DNA of 12,119 nt from an uncultured Collinsella sp. (GTDB lineage: Bacteria > Actinomycetota > Coriobacteriia > Coriobacteriales > Coriobacteriaceae): positions 1 through 12,119 of the forward strand of contig CABSZR010000022.1 in the NCBI GenBank assembly GCA_902482185.1. The letters run 5' to 3'. The notes below the pieces were generated by a model, which saw only the letters and a program-made list of their open reading frames with translations, did not search any database and was not told the DNA's origin. Of the stretch, positions 1 to 6,461 are shown in pieces. Every line of letters begins with the position of its first letter. The stretch's first letter is position 1. A program made the position numbers and the translations under genes.

Positions 1-1765
1 GTGTTTTCAGTTCGTCCAGCGCTGCCTGGTTTTTCTTCTGCGGGCCGGTGGCGACCATAACAATATTGTATCCATCCAGCCCCAGCTGCTTGGCAATGGC
101 AACGGCGGTGTCGATATGGTCGCCCGTGATCATGACGGTGCGAATACCGGCGTCGTGGGCCTCGCGGATGGCGTCGGCGACCTCGGGGCGGACAGGGTCG
201 ATCATGCCAGACAGGCCGCAGAAGACCAGGTCGTGCTCGAGCGCAGCGGGGCTGCAGTCGCTCGGGACCTCGGTGTAGGTGCGGCTCGCCAGCGCCAGCA
301 CGCGCAGGGCCTCGTCAGCCATGGCCTTGTTGGCGGCCACGAGCTCGGCGCGACGCTCCTCGGTCAGCGGGACGACCTTTTCGCCCTCGTAGATATGGGT
401 GCACAGGCCGATCACCACGTCGGGCGCGCCCTTGGTGTACTGCTCGTACTCGCTATCCAGGGTCTCGACGACCACGGACATCATCTTGCGGCCCGAGTCG
501 AACGGGGCCTCGCCCACGCGCGGGTGCTCGGCAGTCAGGCCAGTAAGACCAGCCTTGCCGGCATCGTTGACGAGTGCACACTCGGTCGGCTCGCCCACGG
601 CCTCGCCCAGTTCCTCGTCCCACTGGGCATCGGAGCACAGTGCCATACCGGCCAGGAACTTCTCCTTAGGCGCAGCGAGCTCGTGCTTGACGACGGTCAT
701 CTTGTTCTGGGTAAGGGTGCCGGTCTTGTCGGAGCAGATGGTCTGCGTGCAGCCGAGGGTCTCGACGGCAGAAAGCTTGCGGATAATCGCCTGGCGCTTG
801 GCCATCTTGGTCACGCCAAGCGACAGCACGATGGTCACGACGGCGACCAGGCCCTCGGGGATGGCGGCGACGGCAAGCGAGACGGCGACCATAAAGGTGT
901 CGAGCAGGGCAGTCGGGTCGGTGAGGACGTTGCCCACGCCGTGACGGATGATGTCGACGCCAAAGATGACGACGCAGATGACGATCACCATAATGGTGAG
1001 GATGCGGCTGAGCTCGGCAAGCTTCACCTGCAGCGGCGTAAGCTCTTCCTTGGCCTCGGCCAGGGCGCCGGCAATCTTGCCCATCTCGGTATCCATGCCG
1101 GTACCGACCACGACGGCGCGGCCGCGGCCGTACACCACGGTAGAGCCCATGTAGCACATGTTCTTGCGGTCGCCGAGCGGCACGTCATCGGTGCCCGCGG
1201 CAAGCTCGATCACGTTGGCGTGCTTCTCTACGGGCACGGACTCGCCGGTGAGTGCAGCCTCTTCGATCTTCATCGTGGCACTCTCGAGCACGCGGCAGTC
1301 GGCCGGAACGGAGTCGCCTGCCTCGAGCATGATCACATCGCCGGGCACGAGCTCGGCGCTCGGCAGGTGCACGAGCTTGCCGTCGCGCAGAACCTTGGAC
1401 TGCGCGGCGCTCATCTCCTGCAATGCCTCGAGAGCTTCCTCGCTCTTGGCCTCCTGAACCACGCCCAGCACCGAGTTGACGATAACGACGAACATGATGA
1501 TGGCGACGTCGGCAAAGTCCGCCTCGCCCTTGACCATGCCCGTGAGTGCACTGATGACGGCGGCAACGATCAGCATGATGACCATGGGGTCGGCCATCTG
1601 CTCAAAGAAGCGCTTCCACAACGGCGTCTTCTCGGCTTCCTCGAGCTTGTTAGGGCCTGTCTTGGCGAGGCGCGACGACGCCTCGTCGTTGCTCAGGCCG
1701 AGGTTCTCATCGACACCTTGGTCGCTGAGCACCTCCGCCGCGGCGGACAGGTATTCCTTTTGCAT
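1..1765 (-). CDS. cation-transporting P-type ATPase, type IIA-like (probable Ca2+ pump), 3' end cut by window
   Basis: ATP-driven cation pump of the inner membrane; 588 codons are visible and the reading frame runs open off the window start, against roughly 850-900 residues usual for the family. Seen in order: an N-terminal cation ATPase domain (residues 1-55), paired membrane helices near 56-75 and 82-105, an actuator domain with LTGES (E175), helices near 255-275 and 290-315 with AAIPEGL (E304, a transport-site position in SERCA-type pumps), the phosphorylation motif SDKTGTL (D346), a nucleotide-binding domain with GEPTE, FDSGRKMMS and KGAP, then DPVRPE and MITGDH (D549). The GDGxND hinge and helices M5-M10 lie outside, so ion choice cannot be read fully; Ca2+ is inferred from the PEGL helix. 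The ATG at 1765 has an AGGAGG Shine-Dalgarno seven to nine bases upstream. It is divergent from pyk and may be controlled by a leader hairpin. Confidence 0.93.
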   Translation of the reverse strand, partial: MQKEYLSAAAEVLSDQGVDENLGLSNDEASSRLAKTGPNKLEEAEKTPLWKRFFEQMADPMVIMLIVAAVISALTGMVKGEADFADVAIIMFVVIVNSVLGVVQEAKSEEALEALQEMSAAQSKVLRDGKLVHLPSAELVPGDVIMLEAGDSVPADCRVLESATMKIEEAALTGESVPVEKHANVIELAAGTDDVPLGDRKNMCYMGSTVVYGRGRAVVVGTGMDTEMGKIAGALAEAKEELTPLQVKLAELSRILTIMVIVICVVIFGVDIIRHGVGNVLTDPTALLDTFMVAVSLAVAAIPEGLVAVVTIVLSLGVTKMAKRQAIIRKLSAVETLGCTQTICSDKTGTLTQNKMTVVKHELAAPKEKFLAGMALCSDAQWDEELGEAVGEPTECALVNDAGKAGLTGLTAEHPRVGEAPFDSGRKMMSVVVETLDSEYEQYTKGAPDVVIGLCTHIYEGEKVVPLTEERRAELVAANKAMADEALRVLALASRTYTEVPSDCSPAALEHDLVFCGLSGMIDPVRPEVADAIREAHDAGIRTVMITGDHIDTAVAIAKQLGLDGYNIVMVATGPQKKNQAALDELKT

Positions 1766-1775
1766 ATAGAGTCCC

Positions 1776-1829
1776 CTCCTGGGATTCGGGCCACTCAGCA
1801 GATTGATGCCCGATCATAATTCCCAGGAG
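1776..1829 (-). promoter_or_regulatory. leader hairpin that would mask the ATPase ribosome binding site
   Basis: In a minus-strand transcript CUCCUGGGA (1829-1821) pairs perfectly with UCCCAGGAG (1784-1776), and inside it UCGGGC (1813-1808) pairs with GCCCGA (1791-1786), leaving a 16-nt loop. The outer 3' arm includes AGGAG of the Shine-Dalgarno used by the ATPase start at 1765, so folding should hide it. A second hairpin, CTGCCG/CGGCAG with a 7-nt loop, lies just upstream at 1851-1869. The pairing is seen directly; a regulatory role is inferred and needs transcription to begin upstream of 1829. Confidence 0.45.
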
Positions 1830-1883
1830 AAGGGCAAGGGCTCATCAAGGCTGCCGTGCTGAGCGGCAGTTGATAGTGGAGCT

Positions 1884-1913
1884 ATGGTACCCCAAAGCAA
1901 CGCGTCTAGCCAA
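1884..1913 (-). promoter_or_regulatory. possible promoter for the P-type ATPase gene
   Basis: TTGGCT (1913-1908) and TACCAT (1889-1884) are 18 bp apart on the minus strand, each matching four of six consensus bases. It would give a leader of about 110 nt containing both hairpins. A competing -10-like TATGAT lies at 1818-1813 inside the hairpin but lacks a -35 at a normal distance. Weak evidence. Confidence 0.25.
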
Positions 1914-2113
1914 AACAATCCATTTGGAAATACGGTCCATAAGCAACGGTGCAGACCGTGTGATGCTCAACATTGATAAAACGTTTTTTCTTCGGCGCAT
2001 CGTCAAACTGAAATATCACCCAGATAGCAGCGGTCAGAACGGTTGGTAAAGATTTTTCATATACCGTTTTTACCGCAAAAAAAGAACTTCTAATTCGGCA
2101 TACGGTCGATTTT

Positions 2114-2144
2114 TTGGGGTATTCGGACGCCATTTCGTTATAAT
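2114..2144 (+). promoter_or_regulatory. promoter for pyk
   Basis: A perfect -10 hexamer TATAAT lies at 2139-2144, in the AT-rich strip before pyk. The best -35-like hexamer is TTGGGG at 2114-2119, with a longish 19-bp spacer, so the -35 assignment is weak. Transcription would start near 2151 and give a leader of about 57 nt. Confidence 0.6.
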
Positions 2145-2191
2145 CAACTCGGTTTTATTTCTTATGGTTTATCTATCAGCGCAAGACGATG

Positions 2192-2207
2192 TCAGATGGA
2201 GGTCTGA
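2192..2207 (+). promoter_or_regulatory. pyk ribosome binding site shown in a hairpin loop
   Basis: TCAGA (2192-2196) and TCTGA (2203-2207) are exact inverted copies that flank TGGAGG, so the Shine-Dalgarno would sit in a six-base loop directly before the ATG at 2208. The site decides the pyk start. A 5-bp stem is weak and may have no regulatory effect. Confidence 0.5.
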
Positions 2208-3668
2208 ATGTACAAGCGCACTAAGATTGTATGCACCATGGGTCCCGCCTGCGATAGCGACGAGACCATCCGCGAGATGATCAAGGCGGGCATGAACGTC
2301 GCCCGTTTTAACTTCTCGCACGGCTCCTACGACGAGCACCACGGTCGCATCGAGCGCGTCCGTCGTATTTCCAAGGAGCTCGGTATGCCCGTCGGCATCC
2401 TGCTCGACACCAAGGGCCCCGAGGTCCGCACCGGTCTTCTGGTCGATGGCAAGAAGGTTGCCGTCAAGACCGGCGACAAGATCGTCGTCACCGCTCAGCC
2501 CACGACCGAGGATTTCCACGGCACCGCTGAGCACATCTCCCTCGACTACCTGGCTCTGCCCTCCGAGGTCGAGAAGGGCTCCCTCATCCTGATCGATGAC
2601 GGCCTGGTCGCCCTCGAGGTCGAGTCCGTCGACGGCCAGGACATGACCTGCGTCGTCAAGAACGACGGCCTGATCGGCGAGCGCAAGGGCGTCAACATGC
2701 CCAACGTCAATATCTCGCTGCCCGCCATCACCGAGCGCGATCGTCAGGACATCCTCTTTGGCCTGACCGAGAACATCGACTACATCGCCGCTTCCTTCAT
2801 CCGTGACGGCGAGTCCGTCCGCGGCATCCGCGAGCTTTGCCGCGAGAACGGTGGCGAGCACGTGACGATCTTCCCGAAGATCGAGTGCGCCCTGGGCGTC
2901 GAGAACTTCGACGAGATCCTCGAGGCTTCCGACGGCATCATGGTCGCCCGTGGCGACCTGGGCATCGAGATCAAGCCCGAGCTCGTTCCCCACATCCAGA
3001 AGGAGATCATCGCCAAGTGCAACGCGGCCTACAAGCCCGTTATCACCGCTACGCAGATGCTCGACTCCATGCAGCAGAACCCGCGCCCGACGCGCGCCGA
3101 GGTTGCCGACGTTGCTAACGCCATTTACGACGGCACCGACGCCGTCATGCTGTCCGGCGAGTCCGCTGCCGGTAAGTACCCGGTCGAGGCCGTCAAGATG
3201 CAGGCCAGCATTGCTCTCGAGACCGAGAAGTACCTCCCGGCTCACGCTCCGCTCGAGGTTCCGGCCGATGCTCACGGCACCCGCGTCGTCAACAACGTTG
3301 TGGGTATGTCCGCTGTGAACATGGCTACCACCGTTGGCGCCAAGTGCATCACCGTGCCGACGACCACCGGTCGTACCGCTCGCCTGATCTCGCACTTCCG
3401 TCCCAACATGCCGATCTGCGCGTTCTCCCGCCACGAGTGGGCCGTCCAGCAGATGATTATGTACTGGGGCGTTATCCCGCACCAGGCCGAGATTACCCAG
3501 GGCACCGTCAACGGCACGATCGTCAAGGCGATCGAGACCGCTAAGGAGCTCGGCTACGTCAAGGCCGGCGATCTGACCGTCGCTACCGCTGGCGATCCCC
3601 GCATGAGCGTCCAGCTCGAGGACAAGGTCTCCTCGACCAACGTCGCTTACGTCGCTCAGGTGCGCTAA
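2208..3668 (+). CDS. pyk: pyruvate kinase
   Basis: Cytoplasmic last step of glycolysis: phosphoenolpyruvate plus ADP gives pyruvate plus ATP. The 486 residues match the usual bacterial length without the extra C-terminal PEP-utiliser-like domain seen in some Firmicutes. The A domain carries ARFNFSHG (R33), FPKIE (catalytic K224, metal ligand E226), MVARGD (D250), TATQML (T282) and the signature around 294-323 (PTRAEVADVANAIYDGT). The B domain lies about 71-172 and the C domain, with the effector-site-like TTTGRTAR (385-392), at about 355-486. E101 in TTED aligns by eye with the Glu that marks potassium-dependent enzymes, which is an inference. It is a single-gene unit with its own promoter, a TGGAGG ribosome binding site and a strong terminator. 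Codon use is typical of a highly expressed gene. Confidence 0.98.
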   Translation: MYKRTKIVCTMGPACDSDETIREMIKAGMNVARFNFSHGSYDEHHGRIERVRRISKELGMPVGILLDTKGPEVRTGLLVDGKKVAVKTGDKIVVTAQPTTEDFHGTAEHISLDYLALPSEVEKGSLILIDDGLVALEVESVDGQDMTCVVKNDGLIGERKGVNMPNVNISLPAITERDRQDILFGLTENIDYIAASFIRDGESVRGIRELCRENGGEHVTIFPKIECALGVENFDEILEASDGIMVARGDLGIEIKPELVPHIQKEIIAKCNAAYKPVITATQMLDSMQQNPRPTRAEVADVANAIYDGTDAVMLSGESAAGKYPVEAVKMQASIALETEKYLPAHAPLEVPADAHGTRVVNNVVGMSAVNMATTVGAKCITVPTTTGRTARLISHFRPNMPICAFSRHEWAVQQMIMYWGVIPHQAEITQGTVNGTIVKAIETAKELGYVKAGDLTVATAGDPRMSVQLEDKVSSTNVAYVAQVR

Positions 3669-3696
3669 ATCGTACTTGCAAGCAAATTTGCATTGC

Positions 3697-3735
3697 AAGG
3701 GGCCCGGAAGGCATTGCCTTCCGGGCCCCTTTTTT
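3697..3735 (+). terminator. strong intrinsic terminator of pyk
   Basis: GGGGCCCGGAAGGC (3699-3712) pairs over all 14 bp with GCCTTCCGGGCCCC (3716-3729) around a 3-nt loop, followed by six T. It begins 28 bp after the pyk stop. It lacks a T-run on the minus side, so it acts in the plus direction only. Confidence 0.95.
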
Positions 3736-3843
3736 AAGACCTTCTCCATATGTCACTTCATCGATTTGCGTTCAGTCGCAAGCCTCTCCGATACCGAGCG
3801 CACCACCGAAGACGCCCTGCGAGGGGAGCCGTTGGTCAATTGG

Positions 3844-3858
3844 GGTGAACTGTTCACC
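3844..3858. repeat. perfect 15-bp inverted repeat, operator-like
   Basis: GGTGAAC-T-GTTCACC is a perfect palindrome with a one-base centre, lying in the 137-bp gap between the pyk terminator and the stop of the next, convergent gene. Two more palindromes follow: AGCCGGCCGGCT (3863-3874) and CTAGCAGCTAG (3873-3883), the latter spanning the stop codon. The one-base centre fits a dimeric DNA-binding site better than an RNA hairpin, but no start codon or promoter is nearby to explain it. Confidence 0.5.
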
Positions 3859-3872
3859 GTCAAGCCGGCCGG

Positions 3873-4721
3873 CTAGCAGCTAGCGATCAGAGGGACTGCG
3901 GGGACGTCAGAAGCGGCAACGCGAGCCGCAAAACCCGCCTCGGTCAGCTCGATGACCTCGGTAAACGTTTCGTCGAAGAATTCCTCGGTCAGCAGGCGGT
4001 ATGGCGGATGGTCGGGCTCGCCGGGGTTTTCGCGCACGATCTCGTGCATAACGCCGATGGTCTTGAGCACATACTCCTTATGGATGGGATACTGCCCAAA
4101 ACGCGTCGCCGCAGTATACAGGCGATCGGTCGCGCGCGGAATCGAAACAATGCCGAGCGTCTTGCCAAACCAGTCAAAGTCGCCTTGCTTTTTAATGCGG
4201 AACTCCTCGCACGGCTTGCCGCCGTGCGCCTCCAGGTACTGATTCACGCGCGTATTCCATACGGTATCGGCCACCAGATGCGACCAGACACCCAGCGTCA
4301 AATCGAGCAACGACTGCGCCACGTCCTCGGACGCAAGCGAGAACTCACGAGCGCCGGGACCGACAACCGGCTCGGCATCCCTGTAGCGCTGGGGATAGTG
4401 CACGCGATTCAGTCGCTCGCGCTCCTCGATAATCGAGGTCGCCGCGGCTGGCGCACCGGTGGGCGAACTTTTAAGCAACGGTGCCACATAGGTATCCCAG
4501 AACTCATGCTCACGAGGCTTAGGGATAGGCTCGGGCTTTGCAAAGTGCGTAATGCGGTACGGGATGGGATCGGCGAGGCCAGGGACCATATAGCCCACGA
4601 AGATATCCGGAACCACGCAGCCAAACAAAAAGGCATTGCGGTCGCGCACGCTATTGGCAAGCGCACCGGTGCGCTCCAGCAAACGCTCCGTCTGAGCGAT
4701 ATGAATGTTCCAGCTTGGCAT
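3873..4721 (-). CDS. zinc-dependent phospholipase C-like protein (PF00882-type)
   Basis: 282 residues if started at the ATG at 4721; an ATG at 4733 adds MGVA. I prefer 4721 because the protein then begins MPSWNIH, typical of this family, and GGGGGTGG sits at ribosome-binding distance. Visible candidate metal ligands are H7, D39 (GCVVPDI), H59 and the pair H148/D152 in WSHLVADTVWN, the usual helical pattern of zinc phospholipase C/S1-P1-like folds. There is no signal peptide and no clear membrane helix, unlike secreted phospholipases, so a cytoplasmic hydrolase of unknown substrate is likelier than a toxin. It follows the metal-importer genes on the same strand after an 80-bp gap and seems to have its own extended -10 promoter. 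The fold is an inference from motifs; the function is unknown. Confidence 0.65.
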   Translation of the reverse strand: MPSWNIHIAQTERLLERTGALANSVRDRNAFLFGCVVPDIFVGYMVPGLADPIPYRITHFAKPEPIPKPREHEFWDTYVAPLLKSSPTGAPAAATSIIEERERLNRVHYPQRYRDAEPVVGPGAREFSLASEDVAQSLLDLTLGVWSHLVADTVWNTRVNQYLEAHGGKPCEEFRIKKQGDFDWFGKTLGIVSIPRATDRLYTAATRFGQYPIHKEYVLKTIGVMHEIVRENPGEPDHPPYRLLTEEFFDETFTEVIELTEAGFAARVAASDVPAVPLIASC

Positions 4722-4747
4722 AGCCACCCCCATAAAAAACCTGGATA

Positions 4748-4756
4748 ACTATACCA
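4748..4756 (-). promoter_or_regulatory. extended -10 promoter for the phospholipase C-like gene
   Basis: TGG-TATAGT (4756-4748) is an extended -10 element with no good -35. A start about seven bases on, near 4741, leaves an 8-nt leader for the ATG at 4733 but about 20 nt with a GGGGGTGG Shine-Dalgarno for the ATG at 4721, which supports the latter. Just upstream is a weak hairpin, AGCCG/CGGCT (4781-4766), with only three T after it, a poor candidate terminator for the preceding ABC gene. Confidence 0.4.
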
Positions 4757-4801
4757 TCACGGCAAAGCCGCGCGGACGGCTACGCACGCTCTACGCAGCA
4801 A

Positions 4802-5590
4802 CTAGTCCGTAGCACCGCTTTCGGTTCCATACGACGACGAAGACGCCTCGACCACATGGTGATATCGATCGGTATAGATTGCACGGGCACCCAGGCGTCG
4901 CACCAAATCCTGGTGATGCGTGCTCATCAAGACCGTCTTACCCGCCGCGACATAAGCCAGCAAGAAATTGACCACGATGTCGCATGAATCCTCGTCGAGC
5001 CCATTGGTAGGCTCGTCGAGAACCAAGATATCCGGGTTCATCGACACCACCGCAGCCAGCGCAACACGCTTCTTTTGCCCGCCCGAGAGCTGATAGGGAG
5101 AGGCGTCGGCAAGGTCGGCAACCTGGAACAGCCCCATGGCATCGCGCACGCGGCGCTCGAGCTCGTCTGCCGGCAGACCCATCTGCGCGGGACCAAAAGC
5201 AACTTCCTCGCCCACCGTGGCGCAGAACAGCTGGGCATCGGCGTTTTGGAATACGAAGCCCACGCGCTGGTGGAACTTCTGAGCAGCAGCAGAATCCTTC
5301 AGATACGCCGCATCGACCACGTGCCCGTCAAACAGGTATGCCCCTGCGTCCGCGAGTTCAAGGCCGTTAATAAGGCGCATAATCGTCGTCTTACCGCAGC
5401 CGTTGGGACCGAGCAGGGCAACGAGTTCACCACGATCGACCTGCAGCGACACGCCATCGACAACCGTATGCCCCGCATAGGAGAACACCACGTCGCGCAG
5501 CTCGATGAGCGGAACGACCTCGGCGCCGCCCACACCGTTCGTGCCCGCCGCACTATTCATATCGATCGTCAAAACGTCGCCCTTCCCCAT
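4802..5590 (-). CDS. ECF-type metal transporter ATPase subunit (CbiO/NikO family)
   Basis: ATP-hydrolysing subunit of a group I energy-coupling-factor importer, working at the cytoplasmic face with the CbiQ- and CbiM-like products encoded just upstream. Counting from the ATG at 5590 (262 residues): Walker A GPNGCGKT at 61-68, Q-loop FQNADAQLF with Q115, ABC signature LSGGQKKR at 168-175, Walker B LVLDEPT at 189-195 with catalytic E193, D-loop NGLDE, and the switch histidine in STHH (H225). FQNADxQLF followed by a GP[AQ] element (FGPAQMGL) is typical of ECF ATPases. Another ATG at 5596 has GGGG touching it, whereas 5590 has GGGG at workable spacing. It starts 28 bp after the EcfT stop, so it is in the same operon. 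Substrate comes from context: Ni2+ or Co2+. Only one ATPase is present, so it should act as a homodimer. Confidence 0.9.
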   Translation of the reverse strand: MGKGDVLTIDMNSAAGTNGVGGAEVVPLIELRDVVFSYAGHTVVDGVSLQVDRGELVALLGPNGCGKTTIMRLINGLELADAGAYLFDGHVVDAAYLKDSAAAQKFHQRVGFVFQNADAQLFCATVGEEVAFGPAQMGLPADELERRVRDAMGLFQVADLADASPYQLSGGQKKRVALAAVVSMNPDILVLDEPTNGLDEDSCDIVVNFLLAYVAAGKTVLMSTHHQDLVRRLGARAIYTDRYHHVVEASSSSYGTESGATD

Positions 5591-5618
5591 TTGCATCCCC
5601 AGTCGGAACCAGCAGCGC

Positions 5619-6461
5619 CTACAGCACGGCGCACAACACTGTCAGCAGCGCCACGCCGGCCGCATAGGCCGCATCGCGCCAGCCAAACCTGGCGCGCGCG
5701 GGAGCCGGATACGCACCGGCAAAGCCGCGGCAAAGCATAGCCTCGTCCATCGCGCGGCTGCATTTCATCGCCTTGATAAAGGTCATGCCCATGATACCCG
5801 CGATCGAATCGGTACGCGAAAATCCCTCGGGCGCACGGCCAACGCTGCGCAGCATGACCGATTCGCACAGATCGTGCGCCGTACGACCCAGCACCTCGAT
5901 GTGCTTGAGCGCCATATCAAACGTAAAGATAACTTCGTCGGGTAGATGCAGCATCTTGAGCGCCGCCGACATGCGGCTCCACGTGAGGGTCCACGAAACG
6001 CCCAGCACCAGCGACACATTAATGAAGGTCTTGAGCGCAATCTTGAGCATGGCGCCCGTAGCGGAAGCACCCAGCAGCAGGGCAGGCAGCGCCAGAACCA
6101 CGGCAAACCCCGCGGCAGCCAACGCCGGCACAAAGGTCGCGCGCAGCCCGCGTACAGGGCGCACGGCAACGAGCACCAGCGCGATAGCCGCCATCAACAT
6201 GAGGTACAGCGGGCTTTGTGTCAGGCACACGCACAGGACGCAAACGAATATCCCCACCAGGCGCACCGGAGCCGAAACGCAAGAAAGGGCGCGGTCGACC
6301 ATCGACCCGCCCTCGTGCGCGCCTCCACCCAGGCGAACCCGCTCAAGCAGGCTCGCCAGGTGCAGGACATTCTTTTGCATCACACGATGCCGAGCCCCCG
6401 CGGGCTCGTAACGCTGCTCGACCGCAAGCCAGCTAGGCAGCTCGACCATCGCCATGAGCAC
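5619..6461 (-). CDS. ECF transporter transmembrane coupling subunit (CbiQ/NikQ, EcfT)
   Basis: Integral membrane protein that couples ATP hydrolysis to the metal-binding CbiM-like subunit. Of 280 residues, hydrophobic stretches lie at about 63-100 (two helices), 106-131, 133-158 and 260-280. A cytoplasmic coupling region carries the EcfT hallmark AMLCRGF (about 243-249), which fits the A-R-G motif that docks into the ATPase; an earlier MALKHIEVLGR region fits the coupling helices. I chose the GTG at 6461 because AAGGA lies five bases before it; ATGs at 6455 and 6449 are alternatives. The gene overlaps the end of the upstream importer gene by 29 bp, so the two should be translationally coupled. 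Family assignment is secure in context; nickel rather than cobalt is inferred. Confidence 0.87.
   Translation of the reverse strand: MLMAMVELPSWLAVEQRYEPAGARHRVMQKNVLHLASLLERVRLGGGAHEGGSMVDRALSCVSAPVRLVGIFVCVLCVCLTQSPLYLMLMAAIALVLVAVRPVRGLRATFVPALAAAGFAVVLALPALLLGASATGAMLKIALKTFINVSLVLGVSWTLTWSRMSAALKMLHLPDEVIFTFDMALKHIEVLGRTAHDLCESVMLRSVGRAPEGFSRTDSIAGIMGMTFIKAMKCSRAMDEAMLCRGFAGAYPAPARARFGWRDAAYAAGVALLTVLCAVL

Larger units (their letters stand above)
1766..2207. other. divergent intergenic region between the P-type ATPase gene and pyk
   Basis: This 442-bp stretch holds no convincing gene. It contains the ribosome binding site and a structured leader of the ATPase gene (1773-1869), an AT-rich central part (about 1900-2170) with repeated ACGGT/ACCGT pentamers, and the pyk promoter and ribosome binding site. 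A 75-codon minus-strand open frame at 1906-2133 looks accidental. Confidence 0.7.

Noticed and set aside
116..1819. 567-codon plus-strand open frame opposite the P-type ATPase gene
   Set aside because: It is the antisense shadow of a gene with clear domain motifs; its His/Asp/Gly-rich composition is typical of reverse-frame GC-rich DNA and it overlaps the ATPase start region.
1906..2133. 75-codon minus-strand frame in the intergenic region before pyk
   Set aside because: It lies in AT-rich promoter DNA, overlaps the pyk promoter side, has no ribosome binding site and no recognisable motif.
2169..3749. 526-codon minus-strand open frame opposite pyk
   Set aside because: Antisense shadow of pyruvate kinase; it would also run through the terminator and shows repetitive Asp/Leu/Gly/Val composition with no domain.
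3676..3876. 66-codon plus-strand frame running through the pyk terminator
   Set aside because: Its first half encodes the terminator stem. The last third looks a little like coding sequence, but there is no start or family match, so it is at most a remnant.
4766..4781. Terminator between the ATPase subunit gene and the phospholipase-like gene
   Set aside because: The stem is only 5 bp with a 6-nt loop and three T, too weak to call; read-through into the next gene is possible.
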